In this document: one piece after another, positions 46,501 to 55,990 of the stretch
Layout of the letters: the number at the start of each line of letters is the position of its first letter
Position numbering within the stretch: the first letter of the stretch is position 1
DNA from: Vibrio sp. CAU 1672
GTDB lineage: Bacteria; Pseudomonadota; Gammaproteobacteria; Enterobacterales; Vibrionaceae
DNA: 64,000 bases
Reading direction: 5' to 3'
Assembly: GCF_029223195.1 (NCBI RefSeq)
Contig: NZ_JARHUF010000011.1
Span: 1-64,000 of the forward strand
Notes under the pieces: model-generated
Told to the model about the DNA's origin: nothing
Databases searched by the model: none
The model's input: only the letters and a program-made list of their open reading frames with translations
Position numbers and translations under genes: made by a program

Positions 46501-47226
46501 CTGGCTTGCACGCCACTGTGCTTTCAGCGCATCAATTTGCTTCAAATTTTGCTCATGCAAATCCGCCAGGCTGCCCTGCATGGCCGGGACCGATAAACTG
46601 AGCGGCACTCCCGTCAGGTAATTGCTGATGTCATAAAGCAGCTCTGATGGAGAACCCCAAAGTTGGCGCACTTCCCCGGCCAATGCCAATGGCAATGGGT
46701 AGAAATTACGCCGCCAGTAGTCCGCTACGACCTGCGTTTTCAAGTGGCTTTCGTCAGTGACAAATTCATTGTTGAAGCGGCTACCGGATTCAAAGGCGTT
46801 TTGTGTCAGCATGCGCTGGCAGAAGCCGTGAATGGTGTACACCGCCGCTTCATCCATCTGGCGTTCAGCTTGCAGCAGGATCTGCGCCGCTTGCTTATGG
46901 TCGTCGGTTTCTTCCAGCAGCGGCTGAATCACCGAATCCGAGCTTTGACCGCGAGCAAAGGCGATTCGCGCATCATGAATACGTGCGCGAATACGATCGC
47001 GTAGCTCCGCGGTTGCCGCTTCAGTAAAGGTCACCACCAAAATTTGATCCACGGTTAATGGAACGCGGTGTTTGGTTTCGGCATTGCCATGACCCAAAAG
47101 GAGCCGCAGGTACAAACCCGCGATGGTAAAGGTCTTACCCGTACCTGCCGATGCTTCAATTAACCTCGCCCCATGCAATGGAAAAGTCATGGTTTGCAGT
47201 GGAGTTGGAACTGACATTTGCGCCAT
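43588..47226 (-). CDS. recB: RecBCD subunit RecB (exodeoxyribonuclease V beta chain)
   Basis: RecB carries the 3'-5' helicase and the nuclease. The 1212-residue protein has Walker A LIEASAGTGKTFTIAGL, the UvrD-type DEFQDTDPLQ motif and the C-terminal nuclease motifs GFIDLVFEHQ and VLDWKSNHLG, with the metal-binding aspartates and lysine. The ATG at 47226 is preceded by GGAGAG. recC lies 274 bases upstream on the same strand; the protease gene ptrA that separates them in E. coli is absent. Confidence 0.97.
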   Translation of the reverse strand: MAQMSVPTPLQTMTFPLHGARLIEASAGTGKTFTIAGLYLRLLLGHGNAETKHRVPLTVDQILVVTFTEAATAELRDRIRARIHDARIAFARGQSSDSVIQPLLEETDDHKQAAQILLQAERQMDEAAVYTIHGFCQRMLTQNAFESGSRFNNEFVTDESHLKTQVVADYWRRNFYPLPLALAGEVRQLWGSPSELLYDISNYLTGVPLSLSVPAMQGSLADLHEQNLKQIDALKAQWRASQDYFLALISDSDVNKRSYSKKSLPTWLEAVNAWAATETAGYDYPDKLDKFAQNVLIEKTPKGTPPQHPVFAAIEAFLANPISLKAPLLAHAIEHCRAMLAKAKNQKQWLSFDDLLTQLSASIDSDETALLTERIRTLYPVAMIDEFQDTDPLQYSIFGRIYLDSPECGLFMIGDPKQAIYGFRGADIFTYIKARNQVSAHYTLGTNWRSSADMVRAVNQIFELPDSPFIYDSDIPFLPVNSSPGADQRIWTMGGQKQPALTYWLQEAEDKPVPKGEYLTAMAEATASQIQTILTAARQGQACLVNGEQQKPVKAGDIAVLVRTGSEGRLVKQALADQGIASVYLSNRDSVFTSSVAQDLQRLLQAVLTPENDRALRASLASELFALDAASLDALNNDETVWENAVNEFKEYRKLWLQRGVLPMLRAVISKRHIAERLLEEGANSQRENGERVLTDLMHIGELLQQASNELDSDHGLLRWLAQAISDAEHGLGGSDDQIQRLESERNLVQIVTIHKSKGLEYDLVLLPFVFGYREACEAKYYDADNDRTVLDITGNDASLKQADKERLAEDLRLIYVALTRAVYGCFIGAAPLRNGRSGKEPTGVHRSAIGYLVQNGEEGGINDLVRGLKQQQDKLESVVVCAPPKQHEEMYVTDQAQLEQLTARELQNPIDRNWRITSYSGLVKQGAHHGEHDATIEITGFDIDSSAEQDEAELVAPERSIFNFPRGARPGTFLHSLFEEIEFTQPATTQENTQIILGLMESEQLDAEWLPILQQLIDTVLATPLDGKALLLKQKGSAQRLVEMEFLLPIEVLSAPGLNRVIQRHDPLSARAGDLGFQTVQGMLKGFIDLVFEHQGKYYVLDWKSNHLGDEVCHYHGDALKAAMADHRYDLQYQIYALALHRFLRSRLPDYQYERHFGGVYYLFLRGMDGQSDHGIFAAKPSAEFLQEMDHLIDGQVLDTRSSESGQMELI

Positions 47227-47500
47227 AACGCTGAATCTCTCCGGATTTTCGACTGATCGAACTGTGATCTATCGTTAAAAATTCTATTTATATGTCTAAT
47301 AGGTCGGACTATTTAGACCTTTGTGGGATCTCACTCACGGTTATCATTTTGGAGTACCGCTAGTATGCGCCTCACGAGATAAGCCAAGCCTTTCAGGCGG
47401 CAACACTCAAACGAATCATGGTCCCTCTGACCTTGTGGCCGTACAGCGAACGCCCTACAAAAAATAATGATTTTCTGGCGGCCACCCTACTCTCCCAACC

Positions 47501-50500
47501 CTATTTATCATCATTGGCATCTTTTGCCGCTAATCTTGCACCTTGCAAAACCAAAGCCGTTAACGTGCGAACTTCTGCTGCCAGTTCATCATTCCAGGCA
47601 GGCCAGATACGCGAAATGTACGCATTATTGCCTTCACCCGGACTCATGAAACCATCATTGAAAGCATCGGCCATTTTCTTCAGTGATTTCTCTTCATCGT
47701 CCGCCCAGTTGCCACGGCTAAAGCCAGCTTCAACACACGCTAAGGCGGTTCTTGGCAAGTACGGCAGTGGCTTGGTCATACCTGCAAAGAACAAACGCAC
47801 CAGTTCAGCCAGAAGCTGCTTGGCTTGTTGCGCATCTGCCATTTCCGGGTAGATAAGATGTACCACGCCTTCTTTGCGATCATAACCAATCATGTGGGTT
47901 TTCTTCGCGTGACCAGAAGCCGACATCGCAAGGTGGTCAACCCACGCGGCAAGGTGATCTTGCGCGCGGATCTTACCGCTACGGTAACGAATTAAACCGG
48001 ATTGGTAACATTGGGTAAGCCAACCCGTCAGGCGGACATTTTTGTCTTCCCCCTTTCTTTGCTCAAAAAGAGTATCGAAGGTCAGATCAATTTCTAAATC
48101 ATCTTGTGGCGCACCAGACAGGAACGCCAGTTTGTCCACCAGCTCTTCCGCCTGAACCCGGTTGGTTTCAAATTCAATATCACCAAACGCGCCTACTGGT
48201 AATTTGCCCTGTGCACGCTGCTTACTGATGAAGTGTTTGAGTACATCCGCTTTTGCTTCTGGCTGGGTGAGTGCGGTCTCAAGTAATGTCCCAAGCAGCT
48301 CTTCACGCATCTGGTAACTTTCTAATCCACCCAGCACGAATGGCTCATCATCTTCCATCACTGGCAATGGCGGTTCAAACATCACTTTCAGCCGGCGATT
48401 AAAGAAGTACTGCACCGGTAAACGCCAGAAGCGTTGTAGCTCGACCAAATCCAGTTCGAGCGGGAATGTAGCGCCCAACAGATAATCATCCAATGCGCGG
48501 TTAAACTCGCGACGCGCATAACCTTGAGATTGGCTACTTTGCGTCAGCGCTGCCGGAACCCACTCTTTGGCGTAGCTCGAGTGCGAGCCCTGAAATGCAC
48601 TCGGGCTAAATGGCACCATCGCATGCACATTGATCAGCTCTTGCAGCAGCTTATCGCCAGATTGGTCGACCGGCTGATCTTCATCGCCTGCCAAACAGTA
48701 ATTCTGGTGGCAGTATTCCATCAGTTCCGAAACCAGTACCGACGGCACGCGTTCAGTGTTGTCTTGAATTGAGCGTCCGACATAACTAATGTACAGCGTT
48801 TGCTGCGCCGAAAGCATGGCCTCAAGGAACAGATAACGGTCATCGTCTCGACGTGAGCGGTCACCCGGCTTGGTGCGGCCGGTCATCAAGTCAAATCCTT
48901 CCGGCGGCATCGAACGTGGGTACACCCCGTCATTCATGCCGAGCAAACACACGGTTCGAAATGGGATCGAGCGCATCGGCATCAGGGTACAGAAGTTAAC
49001 CTGACCGGCCAGGAAACGCTGACTGACGCGTGTGCCGGACAGTTTGTTTTGTAAATACTGGCGGATGATGGATGGTGAAAGAGCTTGTTCAAAAGCGGCA
49101 TCGGCTAGCTGTTCTTTCAGCTGGCTCAGCGTATCGCGGATGGATTTCAGCGCCATCTCCCCTTCTAACTCAACGGAGAAGAAGTCATCCAGCATGGTAA
49201 CTAAGGTTTCACGCCAAGCATCAATAGGCTGTTCATGTGACAGTTTGCGGCGATATTGGCTAATTTTCTGGATAAAGTGGGCTAACTTGCCAGCGAGCTC
49301 TGCCCCCATCCCTTGTACTTCGTTGTAAGGAGATAAGCACCCCTCTTGCGCTTCAAACAAGCCTGCCGACTCTGGCATCGCATAACCAAGCAGCATGCGT
49401 TGAATACCAAACTGCCAGGTGTTCTGGCGGGTTTCCGGTAACTCAAACTCACTGCCGGTATGCGCATCTAACCCCCAGCGAATACCCGCTTCTTCAACCC
49501 ATTGCTTAGCTTGCAAGAAATCCTCTTCACTGAGGTCAAAACGCGTCAAGATCGCGGGCGTTTCCAGCAATTCAAGTAATTCCGACGCCAGACAACGCGT
49601 GTTCGGCAGGTTTACCAACAGCATGAACGCGGCAAGGATCGGGCTTTCCTGATCGGCGGTTCGGTCCGAAATCGAATACGGAATGAATCGCTCCCCCGGA
49701 GCATTACCAAATACGGCCTGGATTGCCGGGCTGTAGGCGTTGATGTCCGCCACCATCACGATGATGTCACGCGGTTTCAAGGTTGGATCGGCATCAAACA
49801 TCGCCAGCAGTTGATCGTGCAGCACTTCCACTTCACGCATTGGGCTGTGGCACGAATGCAGGCTCAGGGATTTATCACCGAGGCTTACCACTTGTTTATG
49901 TTGGCTGGTGTCGATTTGCTGGTCGTCCTGATGCTCTTCCAGATTAAGAATGTCCGCTTGCAGTTGATGGAGCAGACTGTCGCGCTCAACATCAACAAAA
50001 GCTTCAATCTCATGGGATTCCAGTTGCGACAGCAAGTACATGTTGTCGCGCCCCAGCTTACCCATCGAAGCCAATAAGCTGTTGCCGACCACATCAGTGT
50101 GCAGTTCATCGATCACATTGTCTTCAAGCGAGCCCTTAAGCTGCTCAGTCTCACCCTGTACTTCAGAGTGATCTTGTTGCCACACCACATGTTGACGCTG
50201 TTTGGCCGCTAAGCGGGCAAGGAATTTACGGTCACGCACTTCGCCCCAGTAATAACGACACGGGTTAGTGAACATCAAGTGCACATCAATGTGTTCACCA
50301 ATGGCTTTAAGCGCATCCATGTAACGTGGAGGCAACGAGGTAATACCAAACACAAACAAGCGCTGCGGCAGGTGGTCGAAACGGCCGTTGAAGTTCTCTA
50401 GCGTGTCAATAAAGTGCTCATACAAGTTGGCGCGGTGGTAAGGCGACTGGCCCAGTGTCACAGTATGATCATACAGCGCTTGCCAAAGGATCGGCTGCCA

Positions 50501-50989
50501 CGGGTGCTCGTCTTCCAGCTCAGGAACACTTTGCCCGGCTTCCCAGCTGGCAATCCATTCCGGGCGATATACCAAGTAGCCATCAAAAATATCGGCGATT
50601 TTCTCAGCCAATTGATACAACTTAGCGTTGTCACTGTCGTCTTGAAGGTAGCGAGCCAACGGCGCAAAAGCGTCTTGATTGAGTAAGCCCGGCAGCAGGT
50701 GCATCAACTTCCAGGTCATCGCCTCTTTGTTGAACGCGCTACGTTTTGGTACATCGGGCAATACCTGAGTAAACATATCCCAGATAAACGTCGCGGGCAG
50801 AGGGAACTCCAGGTTCGCGGCAACACCAAATTCTTTCGCCAGTTCCATTTTCAGCCATTGCGACATCCCCGGGCTTTGCACCAGGATATGTTCTTGCTCA
50901 AACGGGTTTTCCAGCGGATTAAGGCGGATCAACTCAACCAGCAACGACTTGAGCACATCCACTTGGTTGGAGTGGTAAACAGTAAACAA
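47501..50989 (-). CDS. recC: RecBCD subunit RecC (exodeoxyribonuclease V gamma chain)
   Basis: RecC recognises Chi and holds the complex together. About 1162 residues run from FTVYHSNQVDVLKSLLVELI through ILVQSPGMSQWLKMELAKEF to the C-terminal RecC-type domains. The family start matches a TTG at 50989, which would be read MFTVYHSN. The frame is open upstream to another TTG at 51016. No ATG is available near, so a non-standard start is likely. Confidence 0.93.
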   Translation of the reverse strand: MFTVYHSNQVDVLKSLLVELIRLNPLENPFEQEHILVQSPGMSQWLKMELAKEFGVAANLEFPLPATFIWDMFTQVLPDVPKRSAFNKEAMTWKLMHLLPGLLNQDAFAPLARYLQDDSDNAKLYQLAEKIADIFDGYLVYRPEWIASWEAGQSVPELEDEHPWQPILWQALYDHTVTLGQSPYHRANLYEHFIDTLENFNGRFDHLPQRLFVFGITSLPPRYMDALKAIGEHIDVHLMFTNPCRYYWGEVRDRKFLARLAAKQRQHVVWQQDHSEVQGETEQLKGSLEDNVIDELHTDVVGNSLLASMGKLGRDNMYLLSQLESHEIEAFVDVERDSLLHQLQADILNLEEHQDDQQIDTSQHKQVVSLGDKSLSLHSCHSPMREVEVLHDQLLAMFDADPTLKPRDIIVMVADINAYSPAIQAVFGNAPGERFIPYSISDRTADQESPILAAFMLLVNLPNTRCLASELLELLETPAILTRFDLSEEDFLQAKQWVEEAGIRWGLDAHTGSEFELPETRQNTWQFGIQRMLLGYAMPESAGLFEAQEGCLSPYNEVQGMGAELAGKLAHFIQKISQYRRKLSHEQPIDAWRETLVTMLDDFFSVELEGEMALKSIRDTLSQLKEQLADAAFEQALSPSIIRQYLQNKLSGTRVSQRFLAGQVNFCTLMPMRSIPFRTVCLLGMNDGVYPRSMPPEGFDLMTGRTKPGDRSRRDDDRYLFLEAMLSAQQTLYISYVGRSIQDNTERVPSVLVSELMEYCHQNYCLAGDEDQPVDQSGDKLLQELINVHAMVPFSPSAFQGSHSSYAKEWVPAALTQSSQSQGYARREFNRALDDYLLGATFPLELDLVELQRFWRLPVQYFFNRRLKVMFEPPLPVMEDDEPFVLGGLESYQMREELLGTLLETALTQPEAKADVLKHFISKQRAQGKLPVGAFGDIEFETNRVQAEELVDKLAFLSGAPQDDLEIDLTFDTLFEQRKGEDKNVRLTGWLTQCYQSGLIRYRSGKIRAQDHLAAWVDHLAMSASGHAKKTHMIGYDRKEGVVHLIYPEMADAQQAKQLLAELVRLFFAGMTKPLPYLPRTALACVEAGFSRGNWADDEEKSLKKMADAFNDGFMSPGEGNNAYISRIWPAWNDELAAEVRTLTALVLQGARLAAKDANDDK

Positions 50990-51241
50990 AATGGGACACC
51001 GTACACGGACAGACAATGCAGGCTAGCTTAGCACAGGCTTATCCCTTCCCGCAGAGATCTGGTCGGCTGAATAAACAAAAGGCTAATAAAGCATCAAGTT
51101 ATGCGTAATTGGTCAAGGATAATCGTTGTCAACCAAAGCGTACAACAAAAAAACGAAGTGTGATTTATCTCGCAACTATTCCAAAATAAAAAACACTGTT
51201 TTATAATCATTCTCCCCATCAATAATAAATAACCAAAAAGT

Positions 51242-53065
51242 ATGTTTCGCAAATTGTCTGCCAACAACGCTTGGCTCATTGCTTTTTTTGCTTGCTTTGC
51301 AGTTTATCTGTCCATCGCTTGTTACCCATTTTTGCTATCTAACAGCCAGAATGAACCGCTGACGCTTTTGCAAGAATACTATTTGCTGTCGACGCAATAT
51401 GGCTGGCTTGGCTTAATTGCTCTGCCATTTATGCTATTGAGTTTGTTACTCACTTTTTTGCCGACCCGCATCTTCAAAGCAGTGGTGATTGCCATTGCGA
51501 TCGGCCTGTTAATCCTGCTCAAAATCGATATCCTGGTGTTTCAGCAGTATAAACTGCACATCAATGCGTTGTTGATTCGGATGTTTTTTGAAGGTGGCTC
51601 AGACGTATTTGCCATCTCCTGGATGACCTGGCTAATTTTTATCAGTGAAATCGCATTGCTTGCTATCGGGTTGGCTTTCACGGTTTGGCTGAGCGAAAAA
51701 CTGACACCAAGCCGCACTAAATTTGTCCTGGTGGGCGTGTGGTTCGCGGTGTTACTGAGTACACAAATTATCCATGCCTACAAAAACGCGCTTTACGACG
51801 ATGAAGTCAGCCAGTTCAGCAACAACTGGCCACTGTACTATCCGCTTACCGCGCGTAAGTTCATTTATAAACACAATCTGGTTTATGAAAGTATTGCCTC
51901 GAAGAACCGTGTCGAACTGACCAACGTTAGACACAGTACACTTAACTACCCGCTCAACTCAGTAGAAGTGAAGAGCAAAGCCCAACAACCAAACGTACTG
52001 TTTATTCTGGTGGATGCCTGGCGCTACAGTGATGCAACACCGGAGATCATGCCAAATGTCAGCAATTTCGCGCAAAAAACCGTAAGCTTTTCCCAACACA
52101 TGAGTGGCGGCAATTCCACCCAGGCGGGTATTTTCAGCCTGTTCTACAGCCTGCCGGCCACCTACTGGGAAAGTTTCTACGCCAGCCAGACTTCACCGCT
52201 GTTCATGGATACCCTGCAAAATGCCGGCTACCGGATGGGGATCTTTGGCTCCGCACCATTAACCAGTCCGCCGCTTTCACGTACGGTGTTCAAAAAAGTC
52301 ACCGACTTAACCCTGAGGCAAAACGGAAAGTCGGCAGTCGAGAATGATCAACTGATCACCGACAAGTTCATTGATTTCCAGCAGCAAGAGAGCGATAAAC
52401 CGTATTTTGGCTTCCTGTTCTATGATTCTGCCCACGGCACCGGCTTCCCTGAGCCTGAGTTTGCTAAATTCAAACCCTATTGGGAACGAGTCGATCACAT
52501 TCTGCTCAATAACGATTTTGACGCCTCGCTGTACCACAACCGTTACAAAAACTCGTTGTACTATATCGATAGCCTGATTGGTGAAGTACTGGAAAACGTC
52601 GATTTGGACAACACCATTGTGGTGATCTCTTCTGACCATGGCGAAGAGTTTAATGACCACAAAATGAACTATTGGGGCCACACGGGCAATTACAGTGATG
52701 TGCAAGTACATGTACCGTTATATGTCTACGCTCCTGACCGTCAGCCAGAGCAGGTTGACTACCGCACAACGCACTTTGATGTCGTGCCAACTATGATGAA
52801 CATGTTGTTTGATGTACAAGGCACAGCGAAATCCTACAGCGTTGGCCACAACTTGTTTGATAGCAGCGCACCACGCGATTGGTACATTGCTGGCAGCTAT
52901 TACAACTACGCATTGGTGGGTAAGGATACAATGCTGGTCGTGAACCCGGGCGGGCACTCGCAGCAGTTAAATGCCCGGCTGAGAGTGGATAAAGAGCATC
53001 ACGTTCCCGTTGATGTGATCCGCCACTCTCTGAATGAAATGTCCCGGTTTTATAAAAAGGGTTAG
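51242..53065 (+). CDS. YejM-like inner membrane protein (DUF3413 and sulfatase-fold domain)
   Basis: The 607-residue protein has five N-terminal membrane helices (about residues 10-180, DUF3413) and a periplasmic alkaline-phosphatase-fold domain (VLFILVDAWRYSDATPEIMP, SSDHGEEFNDHKMNYWGHTG). E. coli YejM (LapC/PbgA) controls LpxC and hence lipopolysaccharide amount. The catalytic-type region is MSGGNSTQAGIFSLFY. The usual yejL partner gene is not present, so it could be a paralog. A strong terminator follows. Confidence 0.88.
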   Translation: MFRKLSANNAWLIAFFACFAVYLSIACYPFLLSNSQNEPLTLLQEYYLLSTQYGWLGLIALPFMLLSLLLTFLPTRIFKAVVIAIAIGLLILLKIDILVFQQYKLHINALLIRMFFEGGSDVFAISWMTWLIFISEIALLAIGLAFTVWLSEKLTPSRTKFVLVGVWFAVLLSTQIIHAYKNALYDDEVSQFSNNWPLYYPLTARKFIYKHNLVYESIASKNRVELTNVRHSTLNYPLNSVEVKSKAQQPNVLFILVDAWRYSDATPEIMPNVSNFAQKTVSFSQHMSGGNSTQAGIFSLFYSLPATYWESFYASQTSPLFMDTLQNAGYRMGIFGSAPLTSPPLSRTVFKKVTDLTLRQNGKSAVENDQLITDKFIDFQQQESDKPYFGFLFYDSAHGTGFPEPEFAKFKPYWERVDHILLNNDFDASLYHNRYKNSLYYIDSLIGEVLENVDLDNTIVVISSDHGEEFNDHKMNYWGHTGNYSDVQVHVPLYVYAPDRQPEQVDYRTTHFDVVPTMMNMLFDVQGTAKSYSVGHNLFDSSAPRDWYIAGSYYNYALVGKDTMLVVNPGGHSQQLNARLRVDKEHHVPVDVIRHSLNEMSRFYKKG

Positions 53066-53086
53066 CATCTACCAGCCGGTGACAAT

Positions 53087-53123
53087 ACTAAAGCCTCTTG
53101 GTTATACACCAAGAGGCTTTAGT
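53087..53123. terminator. Bidirectional terminator after the YejM-like gene
   Basis: CTAAAGCCTCTTGG (53088-53101) and CCAAGAGGCTTTAG (53109-53122) pair exactly, with one further pair at each end. It separates convergent genes. Confidence 0.9.
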
Positions 53124-53135
53124 TAAGCTGTCAAA

Positions 53136-54110
53136 CTAAGCATGATTCGCCGATATAAGGCGAGGCTGAATCAACAAGTTGTTGATGAACTGTAGTGTGA
53201 CATAAGCCACCACAAGCGTTGCCACAATTAACTCAATACCAGCCAACGTCCGCACTTGTTGTACATAATTCGCCGCAAGTCCTTGCACTTCCATCCAATT
53301 TGCCGTTTTGAACAACGCCGTAGCTCCAATCACCATCGGAAAAGTGAATGCCGCATAGCCCGGGCTGAATGGCAATTGTAATAATTTGAAGAACGCAAGG
53401 TAGATAATAGCGGTCATCAACACGGCGATACCAAATAACAACGCAATGATCACTGGTGATGGTGCGCTTGTCACGCTTAAGTAACCTGCCAATGACAGGC
53501 TGGCTGGTGCCGCCATAATCGCTATCGTCGGCTTGGCAGCATCCGGAACCTCAGCGCAAAAAACTAAACGATAAATCATCACCGGCAGCATAATCGCGTA
53601 TGCTGTCATACCAAACATCAGCGCGGCGTGAGCAACAGGGACGAGTATCGGGTTACCGGAGAACGACACGTCCGCGACAATGATCCCCACCGGAGGGACA
53701 AACCAGCTCGGCACCATGTGATGCAGCTCGAAGTCTTTGCTCCGGTGGTACAGAAAACTCAGCAAAAACACAACATGCAGTGCTACGGCCAGCAGCCATA
53801 CGCCATCGCCGGCAACAGGGAAAACATGCCCGAGTGAACTCGATACCACCATGCTTGCCATCGCAAACGTCGGCACCACACTACCGACCACCGGGTGGGC
53901 AAGATCTTGTTTCAATAAGCGCTGATGGCACAAGAATTTGCCCGCCAGTAAGACTAATAACCCGCCGCCGAGCCAGGCGCCTAACGCCTGTCCATAACCA
54001 TCTAACCGGGCAAAATTTTCCCAGCTCCAGCCCAGGCTCGCAATACCCAGTGCCAGGCCCGCCATTGGGGTGGGTAAGCCGATTACCGCTGTTCTCGCTC
54101 TTTGGATCAT
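53136..54110 (-). CDS. TDT (tellurite-resistance/dicarboxylate) family transporter
   Basis: The 324-residue protein has about ten membrane helices and the TDT/SLAC1 fold motif set (GLPTPMAGLALGIASLGW, PSWFVPPVGIIVADVSFSG, YAAFTFPMVIGATAL). Members move dicarboxylates, sulfite or chloride-like anions; the substrate here is not known. The ATG at 54110 with GAGG upstream is preferred to a start seven codons earlier. It is divergent from a LysR gene, which probably regulates it. Confidence 0.88.
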   Translation of the reverse strand: MIQRARTAVIGLPTPMAGLALGIASLGWSWENFARLDGYGQALGAWLGGGLLVLLAGKFLCHQRLLKQDLAHPVVGSVVPTFAMASMVVSSSLGHVFPVAGDGVWLLAVALHVVFLLSFLYHRSKDFELHHMVPSWFVPPVGIIVADVSFSGNPILVPVAHAALMFGMTAYAIMLPVMIYRLVFCAEVPDAAKPTIAIMAAPASLSLAGYLSVTSAPSPVIIALLFGIAVLMTAIIYLAFFKLLQLPFSPGYAAFTFPMVIGATALFKTANWMEVQGLAANYVQQVRTLAGIELIVATLVVAYVTLQFINNLLIQPRLISANHA

Positions 54111-54218
54111 AACAACCTCAATTAGGTTCATTGTTCTGCAGCGGATAATACCCTTGCATTGCGTTCTGATATATCTAATTATTTAAAACTCACGTTCATA
54201 ATTACTAAACATCAAGCC

Positions 54219-55121
54219 ATGGCCAGCCATATTTCTCTGAAACAACTCAAAGTCTTTACCACCATCACCCAGCACAAAACACTCACTGCGGCGGCTGACA
54301 GCCTGTTTCTCTCCAAGGCCGCGGTGAGCATGACCCTGTCGGAACTGGAAAAGCAGCTCGGCCACCACCTGTTTGATCGCGTCAATAATCGCCTCATCCT
54401 CAATCAAGAAGGGCACAAACTGCTGCCACTGGCGGATGAGTTATTAAGCCGAGCCAGTAATATCGAACATCTCTTTAGCGATGAACAGTCACTTTCCGGC
54501 CAGTTGCGTATCGGGGCCAGTGACACCATTGGCAATCAGGTAGCCCCCTATCTGCTGAGCGGTTTTCGCCGCCATACCCTCCATCAGTCACAAAGCCTGT
54601 TTATTTCCAACTCGTCGCAAATCTGTGACATGCTGATCGACTACGAACTCGATATCGCGCTGATCGAAGGAAAAACTCTCCATCCGGAACTGGCATCCAC
54701 ACCGTTCAGTGAAGATGAAATGTGCATCATTTGTGCCCCGGATTACCCTCTCCAGCCAAATCTACCCATTACTTTGAGCGAGTTAGAGTCCAGTGTATGG
54801 ATTTTACGCGAAGCTGGTTCCGGCTCACGGGAGTTTTTCCTCCGCGTGGTTGCTCCCCGACTGGAGCAGTGGCAAGAAGCCTTTCAGCTCAATACCACCG
54901 AAGCACTGATTAACTCCGTTTCAGCCGGACTGGGGCTGGGTTGCCTGTCACGCCTTTCCGCACAACCGGCCATTCGTGACGGGCGAGTCAAAGTTCTCAA
55001 TGTACCTCTAGATATGAAGCGCCGCTTCTGGTTGCTGGTGCACAAAGAAAAATACCAGAGCCCACTGCTAAAAGCCTTTATTGATTTTTGCCACCAGTGG
55101 CAATGCGAACAGCGTCGCTAA
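54219..55121 (+). CDS. LysR-family transcriptional regulator
   Basis: The 300-residue protein has an N-terminal winged helix (LKQLKVFTTITQHKTLTAAA, SLFLSKAAVSMTLSELEKQL) and a substrate-binding domain. It resembles the E. coli YeiE subgroup. The divergent TDT transporter 108 bases away is the likely target. The ATG at 54219 is chosen because homology starts at MASHISLKQLK. Confidence 0.92.
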   Translation: MASHISLKQLKVFTTITQHKTLTAAADSLFLSKAAVSMTLSELEKQLGHHLFDRVNNRLILNQEGHKLLPLADELLSRASNIEHLFSDEQSLSGQLRIGASDTIGNQVAPYLLSGFRRHTLHQSQSLFISNSSQICDMLIDYELDIALIEGKTLHPELASTPFSEDEMCIICAPDYPLQPNLPITLSELESSVWILREAGSGSREFFLRVVAPRLEQWQEAFQLNTTEALINSVSAGLGLGCLSRLSAQPAIRDGRVKVLNVPLDMKRRFWLLVHKEKYQSPLLKAFIDFCHQWQCEQRR

Positions 55122-55185
55122 ATAATGCCGCAAATAGGCAGCTGGATCTCAATACTCGCCGTGCGGCTGGACTTAATTGACTAAA

Positions 55186-55205
55186 AACTGTATAAAAAGC
55201 CAGTA
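55186..55205 (+). promoter_or_regulatory. LexA (SOS) box upstream of yebG
   Basis: AACTGTATAAAAAGCCAGTA has CTG, ten bases and CAG, and lies 36 bases before the yebG start, as expected of this SOS gene. Confidence 0.85.
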
Positions 55206-55240
55206 TTAAATTCACTCAATGTTAAGGTAGAGGACCAACC

Positions 55241-55537
55241 ATGGCTGTAATCGTCAAGTACGTGGTAGAACGCAATGGAGAAGAGAAAATGACTTTTACC
55301 TCTAAAGCGGAAGCGGACGCATACGACAAAATGCTGGATATGGCGGATGAGCTATTCGAACTGCTGGGTAAAAGTGAACTTCTTGAAGATGAAAGCAAAC
55401 AGGAAGATCTGGCGATGTTTCTGGCACAGAATAAAGAAGAAGTGCTGTACGCACTGGGCGCGAAACGTAAGCCAGCACCAAAAAAAGCCAAAAAGCTTGA
55501 AGCTGTGGACGCTGACGAGCAGGAAGACGCAGCATAA
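55241..55537 (+). CDS. yebG: YebG family DNA damage-inducible protein
   Basis: The 98-residue protein starts MAVIVKYVVERNGEEKMTFT, the family signature, and continues with a helical acidic region (DMADELFELLGKSELLEDES). A charged lysine and acidic tail follows. YebG is induced in the SOS response; its function is unknown. The ribosome site is GAGG, and a LexA box is upstream. Confidence 0.94.
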   Translation: MAVIVKYVVERNGEEKMTFTSKAEADAYDKMLDMADELFELLGKSELLEDESKQEDLAMFLAQNKEEVLYALGAKRKPAPKKAKKLEAVDADEQEDAA

Positions 55538-55559
55538 GCGCCTTATTCATTTCAAGATG

Positions 55560-55584
55560 ACGCCGCCCATTGCGGCGTTTTTTT
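55560..55584 (+). terminator. Rho-independent terminator after yebG
   Basis: ACGCCGC and GCGGCGT pair around CCATT and end in a T-run. Confidence 0.9.
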
Positions 55585-55990
55585 ATACCTGAAAACCAGG
55601 AAAATGAGATCTCACCTTAACCGTAAAGGACGAGCGTGGTTCAGGTTCAGGCTAACCTGCTTATCAGAACCAACTGAGGCGCTGCGCACTATTTATGACA
55701 AGCTGTTTCCAAAGGCTCGCTCCGGCCGTTCCAGAACATGACTCCGGCTAAAGCGCGAAAACATGCCCCGCCCAGTCAGGTATTAATGCCGTTAGACTCG
55801 AAGAATAATTTTGAATGCATATTTCTCATTAGACAAACATATCTGCCAGAAGACAAACGGTATCCATCTACAGACTTTCTCCCTTTCCCCTCTTTAAACT
55901 CCTCAGCACTGTCATTATGATGACTAATAACGCAACGATTTCTTGTCATTGAATGGACGAGACACAAGACTCAACACATGGAGATCAACT
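55585..55990. other. yebG-dapD intergenic region (406 bases)
   Basis: Only one short frame of note is present, a 45-codon ATG frame at 55604-55741 with AGG a few bases upstream. It is rich in arginine and of unknown relevance. I see no lysine riboswitch features (no conserved core bases) before dapD. The dapD promoter must lie here, but I could not assign it. Confidence 0.5.

Noticed and set aside
55585..55990. Lysine riboswitch before dapD
   Set aside because: The conserved core bases of the L box are not seen. GAGGCGC near 55676 is not followed by the rest of the pattern.
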